64,000 bases of DNA from Casuarius casuarius. Taxonomy: Eukaryota; Chordata; Aves; Casuariiformes; Casuariidae. The DNA is taken from the NCBI GenBank assembly GCA_003342895.1, contig PTFA01000035.1, positions 5,981,459 through 6,045,458 of the forward strand, read 5' to 3'. Below are positions 48,743-61,414 of this stretch, piece after piece. How positions within the stretch are numbered: the first letter of the stretch is position 1; every line of letters starts with the position of its first letter. The translations under genes were made by a program, and so were the position numbers. A model generated the notes under the pieces. It ran no database searches and was not told the DNA's origin. It worked only from the letters and a program-made list of their open reading frames with translations.

Positions 48743-51700
48743 ACGAAGCAGATCAGATCGTTCTTCTGGATGGTGAGTACTTTCTGTGACGGGAATTGTC
48801 TTTTCTTAACGTTGTTGGCCAATGTTTAGACAGTGGTTTTCAGCATGTGCTGGTAGCAAATGAGTAGAAAGACATACTTTTAAGCACAGGCCATAGTTAG
48901 GCTGCAGTGATCCCTTGCCCCAGGATATTGTAGTTTATAAGTTTTACAGGCGTTTAGAGCAACTGAAAGCAATGAAAGGAAAAAAATCAGAAAAGTGCTG
49001 AAGAGAAAAAAACCCACTACCTGACTCCAGAGGTCTCCAAGCTACAAGGCCCTGGAGGCCAGGAACATATTCAAAGGAAGTATCACTGCATGACTGCCGC
49101 TTTGTACATCTTTGCTGGAGAAGCAAATCGCTGGTGGTTTATTACTGGAGACAAGTTACAGACCTTTGTGTTGGCCCCTGTGGTTAGTCTAATGGTCTCT
49201 CTCCAGAGAGCTTGATTTCAGCATTTACGTGAATTTGAATAACAGATTGACTCCGACTGTATGTGATGTTGGTTTGACTGTCTTTATCCAACTTAGATTT
49301 GCAGGGCTGAAACACTAACCATCCTGAGATATTGCCTCAAATCCATGATCTGCTACTGACGGGAGAATGATATTTTATAACCTCTGACTCACTTATGCTG
49401 CTCAGATGCTCTGTGAAGCTAGTGATTTCATGGAAAGATTAACAGTAGCACCTGGAGATCCCATCTAAATCTGACACATTATTTGTACTTGATGTTGCCC
49501 TGCCCGTTAGAGCTGAAAATCCTGTTCTCTATTTCTTTTCTGAGCTATTCTCATCACCATTGAGCAAAGCCACAGGATCATTTCCTACTTCATTATTTAG
49601 AGCTTTGCCGCCTGTACACCTGGAATAAACCATACTCGTCCTGCATGTGTCCTCTGATAGTCATCTTAAAAAGCCAATATGTGCTACTAGAAGGATATTT
49701 ATATAAAAAACCCTGAATTACAGAGTAAGTCTGGTGATTGTCCCATGTTATTTTTTTCAGTGTTTGACTGTAAATGATAGACTCTTTGTTTTAGCCCATG
49801 TCCTACCTGAGGTTGTGGTATTGCTAATGCATACCGTATCCTCAAGCATGTCATCTGCTGCTGAACTGCGAAATAAAGGACTGACATGCCCAGTCTCCGC
49901 AGGTAAAGGTATATAGCTTGCATAAAATGACACCAGCATTTGTGTCCTTGCTCCCTGGCAATGCTGGGCCAACTCATGACCAGGTCCTGCACTCCAGCAA
50001 ACGCCATGCGACGATACCAAGTGCCCTGCACATGAGACCTGACAGAGAAGTCCTCCTCAGCGATTGTGTTTGGACAAAACACCTAGGCTGTTTGTAAATG
50101 ACCTTCTCTGATGTCTTCCAACCTGGCTGCACTTGGCCTTTGGAAGAATTCAGGGTTGGTTTCTCATGGGGGAAATCCAGGGGTTTCCCTTGAGCTCTGC
50201 AGGGTGAATTTGCTCTGCTTGTGCTGCTGACAAGGCACCTCTGCCGGGCTCCTGGCCTGGAAAAGAGTCCAGCCTCAGGGCTGGGGATGATGGTGGGAGC
50301 AGAAGGTTCACAGTTCAGTGCTCAAAACAAAATCATAGGGGAAAGCTGGAGCTGGTAGGCTTATTTTTTTGTTTTTTATTATTTTGGTAAAGCTGCTCCT
50401 TGCCCTCCCCCTCAAATCTGGGTCTGTCGTGTATTAGTTTTATGCGGTTTTGGAGCACACTGAGTAAATGCAGCCATCTGTTTCACAGGCCATGTGGGTA
50501 GGCCAAGGCTTTGTGTTGCTTTTTAAAGCCGGTTTGCAGTTTCTTATTACTTTCTGTGAACAGTAACTAGAAAGGTGCCCTGGCAGTGGGGGGAAAGTAA
50601 ACCCTTGGGGCCAGAAGAGTGATGCTAGCCCCAAACCCTGCTGGTGTGTGCTTGGGCAGAGGATGGCAGGGCAGGAGGACCTGGGGCTTTTGGAAAAGCA
50701 GCCACAGAGGTAAGCTGTGCCACCACCACCATGGTGGCTAGTTTTGGTAGTCCTCTTTGAATGCCCACAATCTTTTCACAGGGCAAGAGGGGCGGTGAGG
50801 GTGGTAAGACAGGGATGGCCGAAGGGTGGTGGGATCCTTCCCAGGGTGGTCTGCATGCAGGGCAGCACCCTGAGCAGTGCCAAGGTGATGCAGGACCCAC
50901 CATGGAGGGTGCTGGGGCCTGGGATGTACCTTCACCCACACCTGCAGCACCGCAGGGCAGGCAAAGGATGGCTCCCACCTGGGAGAGCACGCCTCAGGGC
51001 CTGGGAAGGGCAGACATCCATGCCCCCTCTCTGCCCCAGGCACTTGGCATCTCCCATCTGAGCGGTGGTGTTTATGCAGTGTGGATGGAGATGGTCGTGG
51101 GCCCGCAAACACAGTGACAGCTGAAGACACCTTGCTCTAGTAGCCTCCACCCTACCGGGGTTTCCCATCATGGACACAGGGGAACCACAATGAAACACGG
51201 CGTAGGAGACCCAGAAAATCGATGCAAATGGTGGTGTGTGTGTGAAACAAATATGTGTGTGGCCATCATCTCTTGACTTCATCAAATCAAAATCCTATAA
51301 CTGACTTTTTCCCTTATTCTCAGTGTAGCTTAACAGTAGCTTAAAAATACCAGCAAAAGTGTGTGCATATGTCTGTCTATATGCAGTATTTGAAGTATAT
51401 GTTAATAAATACTAGCTAAGAGGGGAAAATTTGGCATTGCAGAAACAGCAGTTGGTGTAACTAAAGCATAAACAGATGCAAATGTTACCTGCTAGTCTGC
51501 TGTCACCAAATATAGAAGAAATGACTTTAAGGTGAGTCCTTCCTCCAGGTGATGCTACAAGGGATTCACAGCAACCAACCAGCGGCTGGTTACTCTTCAG
51601 TTTCAGCAATTAGACGCTAACCCTTGCCTCAGACCAGGTTTATATATAGTTCACTTCCTTCCGCTGCACCGGGAGCTCACTTTGTGTTATGTTGTGGCTT

Positions 51701-53265
51701 AACTGTTTTGAGCTGCTCTGCTGTTGCTTCCCTGCAGGGAGGGAAGTGATTCCTGGTGCACAGAGTCAGCAAGCACAGATATTATAAAGGATTTAAGTAC
51801 TCAGAAAACCAGGCTTTAAAATAGGTGCCTGGTCTGGGGTCCACCTAGGATAGATCAAGGCTCCCCATGTAATGCATGAAAAGAGTTAAATGCCTCAAAA
51901 TGAGCTCTGTGACAGGGTACTTGCCCCTACCATGAGCCCGGTGCGCTCAGTTGGGCAGTGAGCCAGCAGGGATGCATGGGACACAGCCTCCTGCCAGGGC
52001 AAGGAGCCTGGGAGCCCTGCTCACGGAGGCATATTCTGGGAAGCCACTCTGGGCCAAGGGAAGCAATCGTGATGACAGCCCAAGATCAGGGTCAAAGCTG
52101 CGGGCCTCACTCCTTCTACTGTCCTCCCAGGCATCCAAAAGGCACTGCCACAAGCCCCAATCTGAAGGAATGCTTCGTCACGCAGGGTGGCCCAGTCTCT
52201 GCCTTACCCCACCAGTAAATATCCACGAGCACCGTTCATAGATAGCGAGGGTGGGATTGGGGATGCATCTGTGAGGGTGGGATTGGGGATGCATCTGCTT
52301 GCGTTGCTCACTGATGTCTTCCTCTAACAGCAGTGATGCTGGGACAGCCCAGGCAGAAACAACCACCTCTCACCAGACAGGACATGAGATTCGACCCCTT
52401 TCAAGAACAGCAACAATCTTGTCACCAGGGTTTACAGTGACCAGCTGAGTGAGAGCAGGTCTTCACAGCCTTATACTTGCTAGGTACAATGCTATGTGGT
52501 GCTACTAAATATTTGTTGTATGGTCGATAATACTGGGCATAGCTTGTTTTTTTTTTTTTCCCGTGCAGTAATGCCCTTATTTATACTCTCAATGATTTTA
52601 GTCTTAGAAATGTCAGAGCAATGCCCCAGGCTAATACAAATGTTATGTGGCAGGAATGGGCAATATTCTCATACCATTTTCTGACTCTGGCAGTTTATTC
52701 AGCACACAGAAATAGCTAAATTCTGATGGCATCAAAAATATACTGGTTGGCAAGAAACTACCACTGCACAGGCAAATCCTTTAATGTGAGCAGTACAGAT
52801 CTATTAGGCTTTGCATTGTAGTACAGTGGCATTTTTTTTTTTAAAATATGACCATATATATTAAAGTACTAGAAGTGGATTTGTGCATTGCTGAAAGGGA
52901 GCTCAGTTCCTCTTGTTTACCTGCCTGCATATGTTATACATATGAATGAGTGCATGACCAAAACAACAACCTTATCTACTCTCCACGCCATGTGAATCTC
53001 CCTCTTGAAGAGGAAACACTTGAACCTGATCTGAGATACAACTATCTGAGACAATAGCCAGAGCTGTATTCAATCACCGAGGTCAGAAGGACAAAAGTCA
53101 AGTCAGCAACAGCCCCCCTTTGAGGGTATTGATTCTTTTTGCAGTTATGCCCATACCCACAAAGATTACAGATACTGTAGGTGGTCCCATTCCCTCAAAA
53201 CTTCAGCAAGACAGTGGCTCTTAAGAATGGGATGGGATCGACAGTGATGGTGTGCTACAGCTTTC
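48743..53265. other. Intergenic between copies B and C
   Basis: No gene recognised. GC-rich open frames on both strands at 50625-51285 overlap one another and show no domain. A 26-base tandem duplication lies at 52247 and a T13 run at 52547-52559. The right end is probably the 3' UTR of copy C; a minus-strand AATAAA at 52694-52699 is a possible polyadenylation signal. Confidence 0.45.
52247..52296. repeat. Tandem duplication, 26-base period
   Basis: gagggtgggattggggatgc plus atct is present twice, starting at 52247 and 52273. Confidence 0.9.
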
Positions 53266-54213
53266 TTATGTCATGACTTGATCTGTGGGTTGCTGTGACT
53301 CTTCGCTTTGATTCATCCTAGACCTCAAGAAAATACAAGGGGGGAGCAGAGAGGAAGTTTCCTGAAATTCCTTGGCTGCAAAGTAATAGCAAAAAGCATC
53401 CAAACAGCAGTTAGCATTTGCTAAACATGCAAAGATCTGAACAGAGACTCTAACATATGGGATCAGAGAACAGGCTCCGGCAACATCCACTGCAAACCCC
53501 AAGAGCAGTACAGTGTGGAGAGGTAAAAAGCATATAATGAACACACACAGATTCACAGAAACAATGTGGAGCGCTTTCTGGATTAACTTTGTCTCATGAG
53601 GACTTGTGGACATCTTCTTTTTGAGACATTTGATGACTTCCACTGAACAAAAAATCACAATCCCCAAGGGAATAAAATACCCAAAGGAAATGGAGAGTAA
53701 TGTTGAATATTTAGGCTGAACAGTTCTTTTCTGAAAGCAAAATTGTTCCTGCCCTTCTTCAAACTCTGGATGGAAGTAGGCATATGTAAAGAGTGTTATC
53801 CATAGAAGTCCACAGATAGACGCTGATTTCAGCGGGGATCTAAGAGTCTTTGCTTTTAGAGGGAACTTTATTGCAATGTATCGGTCAATTGCAATCATCG
53901 TGATGATGAGGATGCTCATAGGCATGTTTGTAAAATATATACACTGTATGGTGAAGCAAAGCTTGCCTGTGGGGTGCTGTCGCTGGTGAAAATATATCAG
54001 GAAAGGCAGAGCGAAGAGCAGGAAACAGTCAGCGACCATCAGGTTCATTATGTATACTCTGGTCTCAGTCCAACTCTTCAGTTTGCAGCAGAAGACCCAG
54101 AGGGCAATTGCGTTCAGCAGGACTCCGAAGGTGAGAACCGGGATGTAGATAATCAGCTGAAAAAGCAGGACGCCATCCGGCACTGTGTCATTGCTTTGGG
54201 AGCAGTTCACCAT
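53266..54213 (-). CDS. GPR35-like G-protein coupled receptor, copy C
   Basis: A 315-residue class A GPCR with an ATG start and TAA stop. GPR35 family signs are ALWVFCCKLKSWTETRVYI, PLKAKTLRSPLKSA and CCLDAFCYYFAAKEFQE. Landmarks are N34, D62, C86 paired with C159, DRY 110-112, W138, P182, P231 and DAFCY 272-276. Sequons lie at N3 and N8. Pocket positions differ from copy A: L72 at 2.60, Q90 at 3.29 (as in human GPR35) and M97 at 3.36, where human GPR35 has its key arginine. The C-tail is Ser/Gln-rich (MNQSEESQQPTDQ), with serines and threonines that could be phosphorylated. An upstream acceptor at 54226 and a candidate first exon near 56.4 kb suggest a two-exon gene. The ligand is unknown. 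Confidence 0.9.
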   Translation of the reverse strand: MVNCSQSNDTVPDGVLLFQLIIYIPVLTFGVLLNAIALWVFCCKLKSWTETRVYIMNLMVADCFLLFALPFLIYFHQRQHPTGKLCFTIQCIYFTNMPMSILIITMIAIDRYIAIKFPLKAKTLRSPLKSASICGLLWITLFTYAYFHPEFEEGQEQFCFQKRTVQPKYSTLLSISFGYFIPLGIVIFCSVEVIKCLKKKMSTSPHETKLIQKALHIVSVNLCVFIICFLPLHTVLLLGFAVDVAGACSLIPYVRVSVQIFACLANANCCLDAFCYYFAAKEFQETSSLLPPCIFLRSRMNQSEESQQPTDQVMT

Positions 54214-54225
54214 GCTGAGCTGTCA

Positions 54226-54246
54226 CTGCAAGAGGAGGACACAGAG
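54226..54246 (-). promoter_or_regulatory. Splice acceptor of copy C coding exon
   Basis: ctctgtgtcctcctcttgcag, with the exon from 54225 and the ATG 12 bases further on. A long pyrimidine tract makes this a strong site. Confidence 0.8.
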
Positions 54247-56345
54247 GTGTAAGATGGAGCAAGCAGGCAGTTCGTCCAGCACTGAGTCTTGCTGGTGCCC
54301 TTAGACCTCATACTTGCTGTGTCCTGGTTTTCCTTTTTTAAAAAAAAACTCTAGATGCCCCAAACTGTCAAGGGACACATGCATCCTCCTGTATAACCTT
54401 TTCTAGTTTGTGGCCTTATGCCCAGACCTCTCCATCAGCTACTGCTCTGCCTCAGGCAGCAGGTTTGGCAGTGACCAACCCCCCTCTTTTCCATGACAAG
54501 GTAGGAGCCCTGGCAAGCCCTCTTGGTAGCTTGCCATCGCAATCCATCGCTCACCCATTTAAGTGGCACGATTGCATCATGAGCAGCTAATCATAAAAAC
54601 CGAGGGGCTGGGGAGCAAATTCTTCATGCAGATATTGCTTGGTTAATACCATGTCTCAAATCATGGGCCTGGCTTTTCTTTCCTGCAGCCTCAGTTTGCA
54701 AAACTATGGTTATAGGAAAGAGTCTCGAAAGGAGAATGATTATTCTGTGATCCCTTATCTTTGCCACTGCTAAGGTAATCATAGATCCACTAGTTCTCTC
54801 CTTTTAGCATCAGCCCAATGGGTTCACACCTCATTTTCATCCTTAGCCAGCATGCATATCTCCCCCGCTTTGCCCTCAAAAGACCTTTGCCATGCTGCCA
54901 AAGCTGCCCTTGGCACTTTGCTGGTTTCTTCCTTACAGCTGTGCAGTGCTGGGGCTGGCGAAGGGTGGGACATCCGCCCCTTCATGGGGACAGGCAGAGT
55001 GCATGGCCTAGGCAGTGCCCAGGGAAATAGCCCCCAACATGATGCCGTTGCAGCAGCCTGCCCGACAGTGAGGGAGGCTTAATGGCGGCCATGGCCAGCT
55101 TGTCCTGGCCACGCACAGGCCTCTGTCCTGTCCAGTCGCAGGGTAAATCAGATGGCCTTACTCATAGAAGGGCTGTGGAAATGCTTCGGAGGGGCTTAGG
55201 AAATGCGAGCTAGCAGATGCGTGCCTGATGTGGGCAGGCTGGCCCAGGGGGCGGGGGGGTGGCAGTGGAGCCCGGGTCCCTGCTGCCAGGGGCTCACTCG
55301 CTCGGTGCCCCGGCAGGAAAAAGGCCTCGAAAGGGAAAAGGGAAAATGAAAACAGGTGCCCAGTCTCCACCTGCAAATGTGGGAAGCCAAAATGTTGCCA
55401 GAGCAAAAAAACCTGAATCCAAGAATTTGGATGGCCTTCTGGTATTTCTTTAAATATCTGAGAGCATTGGCCTACAGCAATGAGGCTGAGATGAATCAGA
55501 CTGCAGCTCATTAGGAAGTGTTTACAGTAAGGCAGGGAAAGAAAACTCCCAGATTCTTACAATCCCTTATAAATACATTACCTTATAAGTCAGTGGCTTC
55601 TAAGCATCCATATCTAAACTGCAGAAAAACTGTCTGACTGTGAATGAGGTGACATGTTTTAGTGCCTGGGATAGTAAGCCAGATCCAGCAGCTGTAGAGA
55701 AAAGCTCAGCACCTGCCCTGGCATCAGAGCTCTTGGGATATTCCTGGCATACAGGGGTAAGGCAATTTTTAGGGTGGAATTTAGAGGAACTAATAGGAAG
55801 CCAGTGCCCTGCCTCTTCTGACCTTTTAGCCTTACTGGTCCTTAGCTTTACTGTAGCATCACGTAAACCAACAGCCTTTCTCTGCCAGCCTACCACTGTC
55901 AATACTCAGTGCAAAAGTCAGCCTGTACATTTATGTTGCTCTGCCTGCGCTTGTCGGAGAGGAGCAGCTGGGCTCTGTGGGTGTTGCTGAGCGTCCCAGC
56001 GCTCAGGTCCCGCAGCCCTCAGCAGTCGCCCTCCGGGAATGCTGCGCACGCAGAGGATGCCACAAGTGCCGAGGCCCCGGCCGGCCGCGTGCCCAGGAGC
56101 AGGAGCAGGAGCAGGAGCAGGGGTGCAGAACCGAAGGAGGACGGAAACCCCTCCAGGGACTGGTGTGGTTGCAAAGCAGCATGGTATGACATGTGAGAGT
56201 GGCAGGAAAGCGAAGCGTCTGTGCAGCTGAGGCTTGACTGATGCTGAAAGATAGACAGACTTCAGCTGACAAGTGAAGAAATGCGCCGGGATGGAGTGAG
56301 CAGAGCACGCTGCCGTGCACAGCTGTGCAAAGAAATGAAAGGTAC
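54247..56345. other. Probable first intron of copy C; intergenic content
   Basis: No coding region recognised. GC and CpG content rises from about 55960, and a hexamer repeat lies at 56094-56121. Confidence 0.4.
56094..56121. repeat. (GGAGCA)n short tandem repeat
   Basis: Four to five tandem aggagc units in a CpG-bearing GC-rich patch. Confidence 0.85.
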
Positions 56346-56480
56346 CTGCTTCTGGCCGGCTGCTGTCTGAGGAGCGTCTTCCTCCGGAGAAGCTGCAGGG
56401 CTGACTGGCGAGTCGGAGGGAAAGTCCGCCAGAGCTGGAGCCGCGTCACGCAGAGCACGGCTGCCGGGTGAGCCTGTCGC
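56346..56480 (-). other. Candidate non-coding first exon of copy C
   Basis: On the minus strand a GC- and CpG-rich segment ends in a donor (GAAGCAG|GTACCT) at 56346. It lies 2.1 kb upstream of the copy C acceptor on the same strand. The left edge is defined by the donor. The right edge, about 56480, is only inferred from the promoter-like motifs beyond it. Confidence 0.35.
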
Positions 56481-56502
56481 TGGCAGCTCTGGTAGCACAG
56501 AT

Positions 56503-56550
56503 ATAAAGTAATGAACTGCTGTTCCCCAAAAGTGCTTCATTTATTGGCTC
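56503..56550 (-). promoter_or_regulatory. Candidate core promoter of copy C
   Basis: On the minus strand a CCAAT box (gagccaataaatg, around 56541-56550) is followed about 30 bases later by an AT-rich TATA-like element (actttatatc, around 56511-56520). The GC-rich candidate exon starts after it. The TATA match is weak. Confidence 0.3.
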
Positions 56551-59500
56551 CTTTTTTGGGACTGATGAATCTCTGGTGCCCTCTGTTGTTTCTCTCACAT
56601 TAGCTCAATGCTTTGCCATAATTTTTCCACCCAGCCTGCACTTTCCCCCACCTCACATGAGCACAGAATTAAAATTTAATATTTTCAATTGTGGGAAAGC
56701 AAATAATTTCTAAAATAAAACCCATAATCGTTGCAAATTGCTGTTCTGGCAGTGAAAGGTTCGCCCATGAGCACACCAGACCGCGCAGCCTTGGATGTGG
56801 CCGCAGGGCGCAAAGGCAGCGCGGGGACCCGCTGGCCTTTCTGGGCAGGCACGCTGTGTTGAGCGCCCCTGAGCAGACCGGGCCAGCCCAGGGATGGAAA
56901 AAAAGCAGCATGTTTCTCTTTGGCCTCTTTGCAAGATGGATAGTAAGGGCGGCAGGTGCGACTGGTCCACTCATCTTCCACGAAACGGCTGGGTACGTCC
57001 AGCGCCTCTCGCTGACGTCATCATGCAGAAGCTGTGTCAAAGGACAGTCACTGCTAACCAGGGAGGCAGAGGGGGTAACGGGGGGAGGGGGGGGGGGAGT
57101 GCACTGTAGCCTTAGTTGAAGTGGTCAGTGCCTGTAAAAACCTGTTTAATAACAAGCCAGTGTCCCCTTGGTGTTTTTATAGTTGCTTTGATGGCTTTTG
57201 TTGTTCATTTCTCTGTCTCCGAAGGCTTTCACATGCAGCGACTGCAGTCCTTTTAATGCCAGTTAGTTTAAGGAGGTTAGCACCGGTCTGCATGGATGTG
57301 CAGACGAGTTCAGGGAGAGCCCGCTAACAGCACAGCTCCACCCAGCTGGCACCCTGCCCTGTGCACGCTCACAGTGCGGCTCCGGCCTCAGTGACTCAGG
57401 CTGCCCGACCATGGGGCAGCCCGTCGGAGCCATTGCTTTCTCTTTTTTGGGTTGTTTGGAGGAGAACCATTTAACCTGGTTTCTTATTTTTAAATCAGCA
57501 TATAAAATACTTCTGCAGCTAGCAAGAAGGTGCAGAGCGTCCAATATGGTTTTCTCCTCTGTTGCTGTTGGTCTTTAGCATCTATCAGTCCTGCAGAGGA
57601 GAAATGTAGCAGGGGTCTGACTTGCTAAAATCCATTTGTCTATGGCACAGCAAAGGATATATCCAGAAGTGATAGCTCCGATAAATTCCCTTTGTCTCTA
57701 ACTATCTGCAAGCCCATAGCCCACCGCCCTTCTGCCTGTAAGGGCAGCGTCGGTTCCTTAGGAGAATCTTTCCCCAAAACGCCGAGGGCCTGAGCCAGTG
57801 TGTAAGAGTGCCTGGCCCTGGCGCCGGCTTGGTGTTTTAAAGGCCGGTGGTAGGAGAGTGGACGCTCAGCGTGCACAGCCCAGTTCCCACTAGATAGCTG
57901 GCAAGGAGTGGGGTATCCACAGCCATGAGCTGCAATGGAGTGCAGCTGGGGACGCCTTCGCCCCTGCCGGAGCAGGGCCAGCTCCTCCGGGCCAGTGCGG
58001 CCACAGCAAGCACATGCCACTTTCTGGGGGCTGTGGCCTGGAGGAAGATGGGCCTAGTGAAGCACCCAGCAACCTCCATGATTTCACGCCATCAAACCAT
58101 AATGTGACCAGAGGACAGGAAGGATGGCCCGCGCTACTGCCATCAGCCCTGCAGCTTTCATACCGGTTATTCTATTACAAGACTGTGAGTTGTTCAGGTT
58201 AGGGACTCTGTGACTCCGTCTATGATTAGCAGAAGCTCCCAAACCAGGTCTGCTGCCCTCCCAGAGACCTGGCCCTCCTCCAGAGGAGTAGGTAATGGAC
58301 AGCAGAATGATGATGTTCCAGATGATATTTGGAGACTGGAGCTGTCAGGTTGAATTTCTAGGGCAAAAACCTACACAGTCACTTTCCTACTCATCCCTAT
58401 TGTGCTCTTTTTTTGAGCCCTGTCCTCACTCAGCACTTCCAGGCTTTCCATGATCAGCAGTGTGAGCAGTGGCAGACACAGCCGAGCTTCTGTAAAGGAT
58501 ATTTAGTGTCGCTCCATGTGGAGCTAGCAAGTGCACGTGGCCCTGTTGGGCAACCGAGGAGCCCTTATGGGAATGCGAGGTTGAAGAATGTGTCTCTGAC
58601 TCCTGCAGGATCTTTCCAGATAGGTAACATCTTCTGAGCTTGTGGCTCCAACGCCAGTGGCTGCAGGTTAGCAGCAGATGCTCAGCTCTGTGATGGTAGA
58701 TCTAGGTCGCAAAAGTACAAGAGGGCAGGGAATGCTCTGGACATAATCTGACTCCTGGAACTCCATAAGCGGTCTTAAAGCATTGCCTGGGAAGAGATTG
58801 GAGGCTATTTTATAGATTTTTCAATATTTAGAAGGAAAAATAGCCCAGCCCTACACAGGGCCTACAGAGCGGAGCTTGAATAACGTGGCGGGGAGGAGCT
58901 TTTATAGGTTGCTGGCTCACGAAACAAATGCATTTCACCTATGAAAATGTCTGGTGCCTTAATGTGGGCAGGCTGTGGAAATAGATACCCTGACCCTGAG
59001 CTGCCACTGGGAAGGGGAGATTGGGGACCCAGCCTTGTGCCACAGCATAAACCCAGGGAACAGCAATGCCCCAGCTAGCAGGAGGCCAGAAAGGGTTAAC
59101 GAAGGCCCTCCTCAGTCCCCACAGGTGTGAGTAAGCAGCTTTCAGAGGCAGCTGCTGTAAGAAGGTGGGCTGGGGCCTGAGGAGTTCAGTAGGGCAGCAG
59201 GGGAAGGCTTGGGAGGAACTGCAAGCTCTGCCAGGTAGCTGTTGGTGTGGGGCAGTAGGTGACACCCCAGGCTGGGTCTGTGCAGCTGCTGGGTGTGTGA
59301 CCTGGGGGGCCTTGCCTGGGCCTGCTAGGCAAAGGTGGGCTCTCGCCTGAGGTTAGGTGAGCCAGGGACAGGGAGCTGGAGGACTGTGTTCGGTGTGTGC
59401 TCGGCCTGTCAGGTAAGCTGGTGGGAAATATGGTGCTTCTGAATCTGCTGAGAAGAGAGACGCATGGGGTGGGCAATGCAGCCTGCTCCTGTGTGTGTGC

Positions 59501-61414
59501 AGTTGGCAGATGAGACAGCCTCTAAAGAGGGTGTTTCTTGTGTTTCTTGGTCTGCATCCTGTAGTGATCTGGTTCAAGATGAGGGCATAAACAAGTGACG
59601 ATGGGAGATCAAGTTCCCAGAGCTGCTGCTGTTTCTGAGACTTTCTCAGAAAGTGTTGAACTGCTGAGAGCCCTCTCCTGCATAGTCTCCCTCACAAAAG
59701 AGGGCAGTGGCAGCACAAGGGATTTTTTTGGCCTCGGACCTCTCTGAGCTGTGGCATTGGAACCCTCAGCCTCCAAATGCAAGACCTAGCTAAGTAAGCC
59801 ACAAGCTACTTCCACAAACTTTGTGGAGTCACCTGGGCTCTGTAAATGCTTTCTTGGGTGCTGTTTCAGACCTAGGCTGCCTCTTCCTGCACTGCCTCAA
59901 AACCTTGCTGGCCCTCGGGGTTGTTGTGGTGATGTGTGCTTGAACAGGTCTCTTGGTGAGCTCTGAGTGAAGAAGGCTCTGCTACCCCTGCCTTGAGGCA
60001 GCCCTCCCTACGTAGGTGTCTGAGCTATCACAGAATCAATGCACCAGGTAGACCTCGCCCAAAAGCTGTGGGGAATCCACAGGGTCTATCCAAACTCTTC
60101 TGAGGTCAGAAAACAGGGGGTTTTTTTTTTGCCTTGAGCTAATCCTTTTCTTCTAAAGAGGTTTTGGGATATGGTGCTCTTGGCTCCTGGGTGCTCCACA
60201 ACAGAGTGCTGCACATCAGGAGAAGGGTCATGAGATGGGGTGCTCTGCTGGGAGAGCTATCTGCTCTCCCGAGTCTGTCGGGTGCCAGCTCTGGGGCAGT
60301 CAGTGGTCCAAACCTGAAGGCACTTGTTTGGGGCGATCAGAGGAGCGGGGCATGGTCTACCCAGTTACTGGAAATGCTGGTGAAGAAGCCTGTGCCTCTA
60401 CAGGAAGAGAGCTTGTCTCCAACAGTGTACTAAAGACTAGAGCAAATATTCTGCATATCCAGGTATACTTGATCAAAGTTTTCCTTCACACAATTGTTCT
60501 TGAAATATTTTAAAACATTGTTTCATTTTTACAGGCTTCTAATGTTTGAAACAGGTGTTTTCTGCTGGATCACTGTATCTTCTCGTGGGCATGCACCTAG
60601 ATAGTAACTGGGCCTCTCAGATTCTTCCTCTCCTGACAGTAAGGTATCTTTGCTTGCTGTGCTCCAAAGTAATGAAAATATTTTAAGTAATGACCTATTC
60701 CTGTTTATTGTCACTAAGGTTTCTCACCATCTTTGTCCAACATCTTCATATTTTGCCTTCTAAGGAGCCAATGTTTAATGAAGGCTCTAAAAATGTCCCT
60801 GAGTCTGCTCCTCTGTGGCACTGGAGAAGCCTTGCTTTCATCTCAAAGGTGTTGCTTCACATCTATCTGTCCAGCTGACTTGAAGGGCAAGAGCAGTCAG
60901 AAGAACCTAGGCTGTTTTGTAGGCTGGTGTACTTAGTAATATGCTGGTACCATGTGAAACCATCCGCACTGCCTCCCCCCACCCCAAGGAAGATGATAAA
61001 AGGAAGCTGAGTTAGCTTAATACTGCGAACAATCTGAAATACACAATGAGGTAAAACATGATATGTTGTAATATGTGTTGATATTAAGGATCAGTTGACT
61101 GGTTACAAAATGAAATAAAATAGGGAGATATACTCAAGTCCACCTGTCTTCCTATAGGAGTAAAGTGTGGAAGGGAAGGGAAACATGTTAATGAACAGAG
61201 ATTACATGCCTGCTTTTACACATCTGTAGATAACAACTCACTTGTTTAACAGAAGTATAGAATATAGTGTAGAACTCAGTAACGAGATAACCCAACAAAG
61301 CTCTCCCTGGAGAGAGAAAGAGAGTAATAGTTATCCCAGTGACATTGAAGCCGTATCTTGTCTTGACATTGCATGGTGGGTGTTTTGTTTGTGTGCTTTT
61401 TTTCTTATCTTCCT
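56551..61414. other. Intergenic between copies C and D
   Basis: No gene recognised. It contains a G-rich tract at 57071-57097 and many short overlapping open frames in GC-rich DNA (57.0-59.6 kb) that I regard as chance. The right end should hold the 3' UTR of copy D. Confidence 0.45.
57071..57097 (+). repeat. G-run tract (G-quadruplex candidate)
   Basis: Runs of 5, 6 and 11 G residues are separated by taac and a. The long last run can supply two G-columns, so an intramolecular quadruplex is possible on the plus strand. Confidence 0.55.

Noticed and set aside
50625..51285. Overlapping open frames on both strands in GC-rich DNA
   Set aside because: Mutually exclusive frames of similar length on both strands are what low stop-codon density produces. 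No domain or splice support.
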